Shown here piece by piece: positions 63,701 to 64,000 of a DNA stretch of 64,000 bases. The notes beneath the pieces are model-generated. The model saw only the letters and a program-made list of their open reading frames with translations, made no database searches and had not been told where the DNA came from. The DNA is from Saccoglossus kowalevskii. Lineage: Eukaryota; Hemichordata; Enteropneusta; Harrimaniidae. The position numbers were made by a program, and so were the translations under genes. Numbering within the stretch: the first letter of the stretch is position 1; each line of letters opens with the position of its first letter. The DNA is taken from positions 1 to 64,000 of the forward strand of contig NW_003148699.1 in assembly GCF_000003605.2 (NCBI RefSeq). The letters are read 5' to 3'.

Positions 63701-64000
63701 TCCAACACTGACTGTACTAGTATACAGGTGTACATGTATGGGGTTCCTACACTGCCTGTACTAGTATACAGGTATGGGGTTTCAACACTGACTGTACTGG
63801 TATACAGGTGTGGTGTTCCAACACTGACTGTACTAGTATACAGGTGTGGGGTTCCAACACTCACTGTACTAGTGTACAGGTGTGGGGTTCAAACACTGAC
63901 TGTACTAGTATACAGGTGTGGGGTTCCAACACTGACGGTACTAGTGTACAGATGTGGGGTTCCAACACTGTCTGTACTTTTTATACAGGAATTGGGTTTC
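63701..64000 (+). repeat. Third copy of the ACATGTAT module, cut by the window end
   Basis: ACATGTAT starts at 63,732. The following units match 61,816-62,085 at a shift of 1,916, with small changes (an extra T in CTTTTTATACAGG and GGAATTGGG at the very end). The module continues beyond the window. Confidence 0.85.

Larger units (their letters stand above)
1..64000 (+). repeat. 36-bp satellite array, head to tail, filling the window
   Basis: Every line of the window reads as copies of one 36-bp unit containing CAGGTGTGGGGTTCC, then AACACTGACTGTACTAGTATA; positions 1272-1307 are one consensus copy. At 36 bp, 64 kb holds about 1,780 copies. All are in one orientation: I saw no inverted segment. 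Consensus base content is 10 G, 7 C, 9 A and 10 T (about 47% GC) with no CpG. Most copies differ from the consensus at a few positions, and the same variants recur in many copies. Rare copies are 24, 33, 35, 37, 38 or 44 bp and shift the phase. Neither edge reaches unique DNA. No transposon or other insert interrupts the array. I do not recognise the family. That it is heterochromatic satellite of a eukaryote is inference from size and structure. Confidence 0.98.

Noticed and set aside
1-64000. CRISPR array
   Set aside because: A 36-bp period recalls CRISPR repeats, but there are no spacers: the units are contiguous, and variation is shared between copies instead of being unique to each interval.
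1-64000. Telomere or CENP-B-box satellite
   Set aside because: No TTAGGG-type run is present and no match to the CENP-B box core was seen in the monomer or its variants.
1-64000. G-quadruplex tracts
   Set aside because: There is only one GGGG run per 36 bp, too widely spaced for an ordinary intramolecular quadruplex.
1-64000. Inverted sub-arrays
   Set aside because: I looked for CCCCACACC on the plus strand, which an inverted copy would give, and saw none.

Overview
This window is one uninterrupted tandem-repeat array. Every part of the 64,000 bases is made of head-to-tail copies of a 36-bp satellite monomer (about 1,780 copies), all in the same orientation. Both ends of the window lie inside the array, so its true length and flanks are unknown. 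I found no gene, RNA gene, transposon, CRISPR array or unique-sequence island. An array of this size and layered organisation fits nuclear DNA of a eukaryote, such as pericentromeric, centromeric, subtelomeric or other heterochromatin. I do not recognise the family and cannot name the organism.

The monomer (numbered from the C of CAGGTG) divides exactly into two imperfect dyads and a linker. Dyad 1 is positions 4-20 (arms GTGT and ACAC around GGGGTTCCA). The linker is TGA at 21-23. Dyad 2 runs from 24 into position 3 of the next copy (arms CTGTA and TACAG around CTAGTA). By eye, most shared variants fall in the dyad centres and the linker, and the arms are more constant. The consensus is about 47% GC with no CpG. 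Because 36 is a multiple of three and four of the six consensus frames lack stops, open frames of up to 1,397 codons appear on both strands. They are by-products of the repeat, not genes.

Above the monomer there is a patchwork of local higher-order repeats (HORs). They include an 18-mer at 0.85-2.25 kb, a 428-bp duplication at 6.1-6.9 kb, 22-mer and 24-mer blocks at 10.1-13.4 kb, a 10-mer at 14.1-14.7 kb, an 11-mer at 21.1-21.9 kb, and a 5-mer at 25.1-25.5 kb. Further along are blocks of about 1,248 bp (26.8-28.4 kb), about 1,620 bp (30.3-32.9 kb) and 1,440 bp with a nested 5-mer (33.5-36.5 kb), an 18-mer at 46.0-47.2 kb, a 13-mer at 51.9-54.4 kb, blocks of about 2,411 bp at 54.4-58.1 kb, and 871-bp blocks at 60.8-62.2 kb.

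Long-range copies also link distant places: 4.9-6.1 with 38.1-39.2 kb, 12.3-13.0 with 24.5-25.2 kb, 19.6-20.8 with 56.3-57.5 kb, 29.4-30.3 with 44.3-45.2 kb, and 4.3-4.9 with 60.4-61.0 kb. The array therefore looks shaped by repeated unequal exchange or amplification at several scales, not by one uniform expansion. No protein-based system is present. The points of interest are the two-dyad monomer and the nested amplification history.
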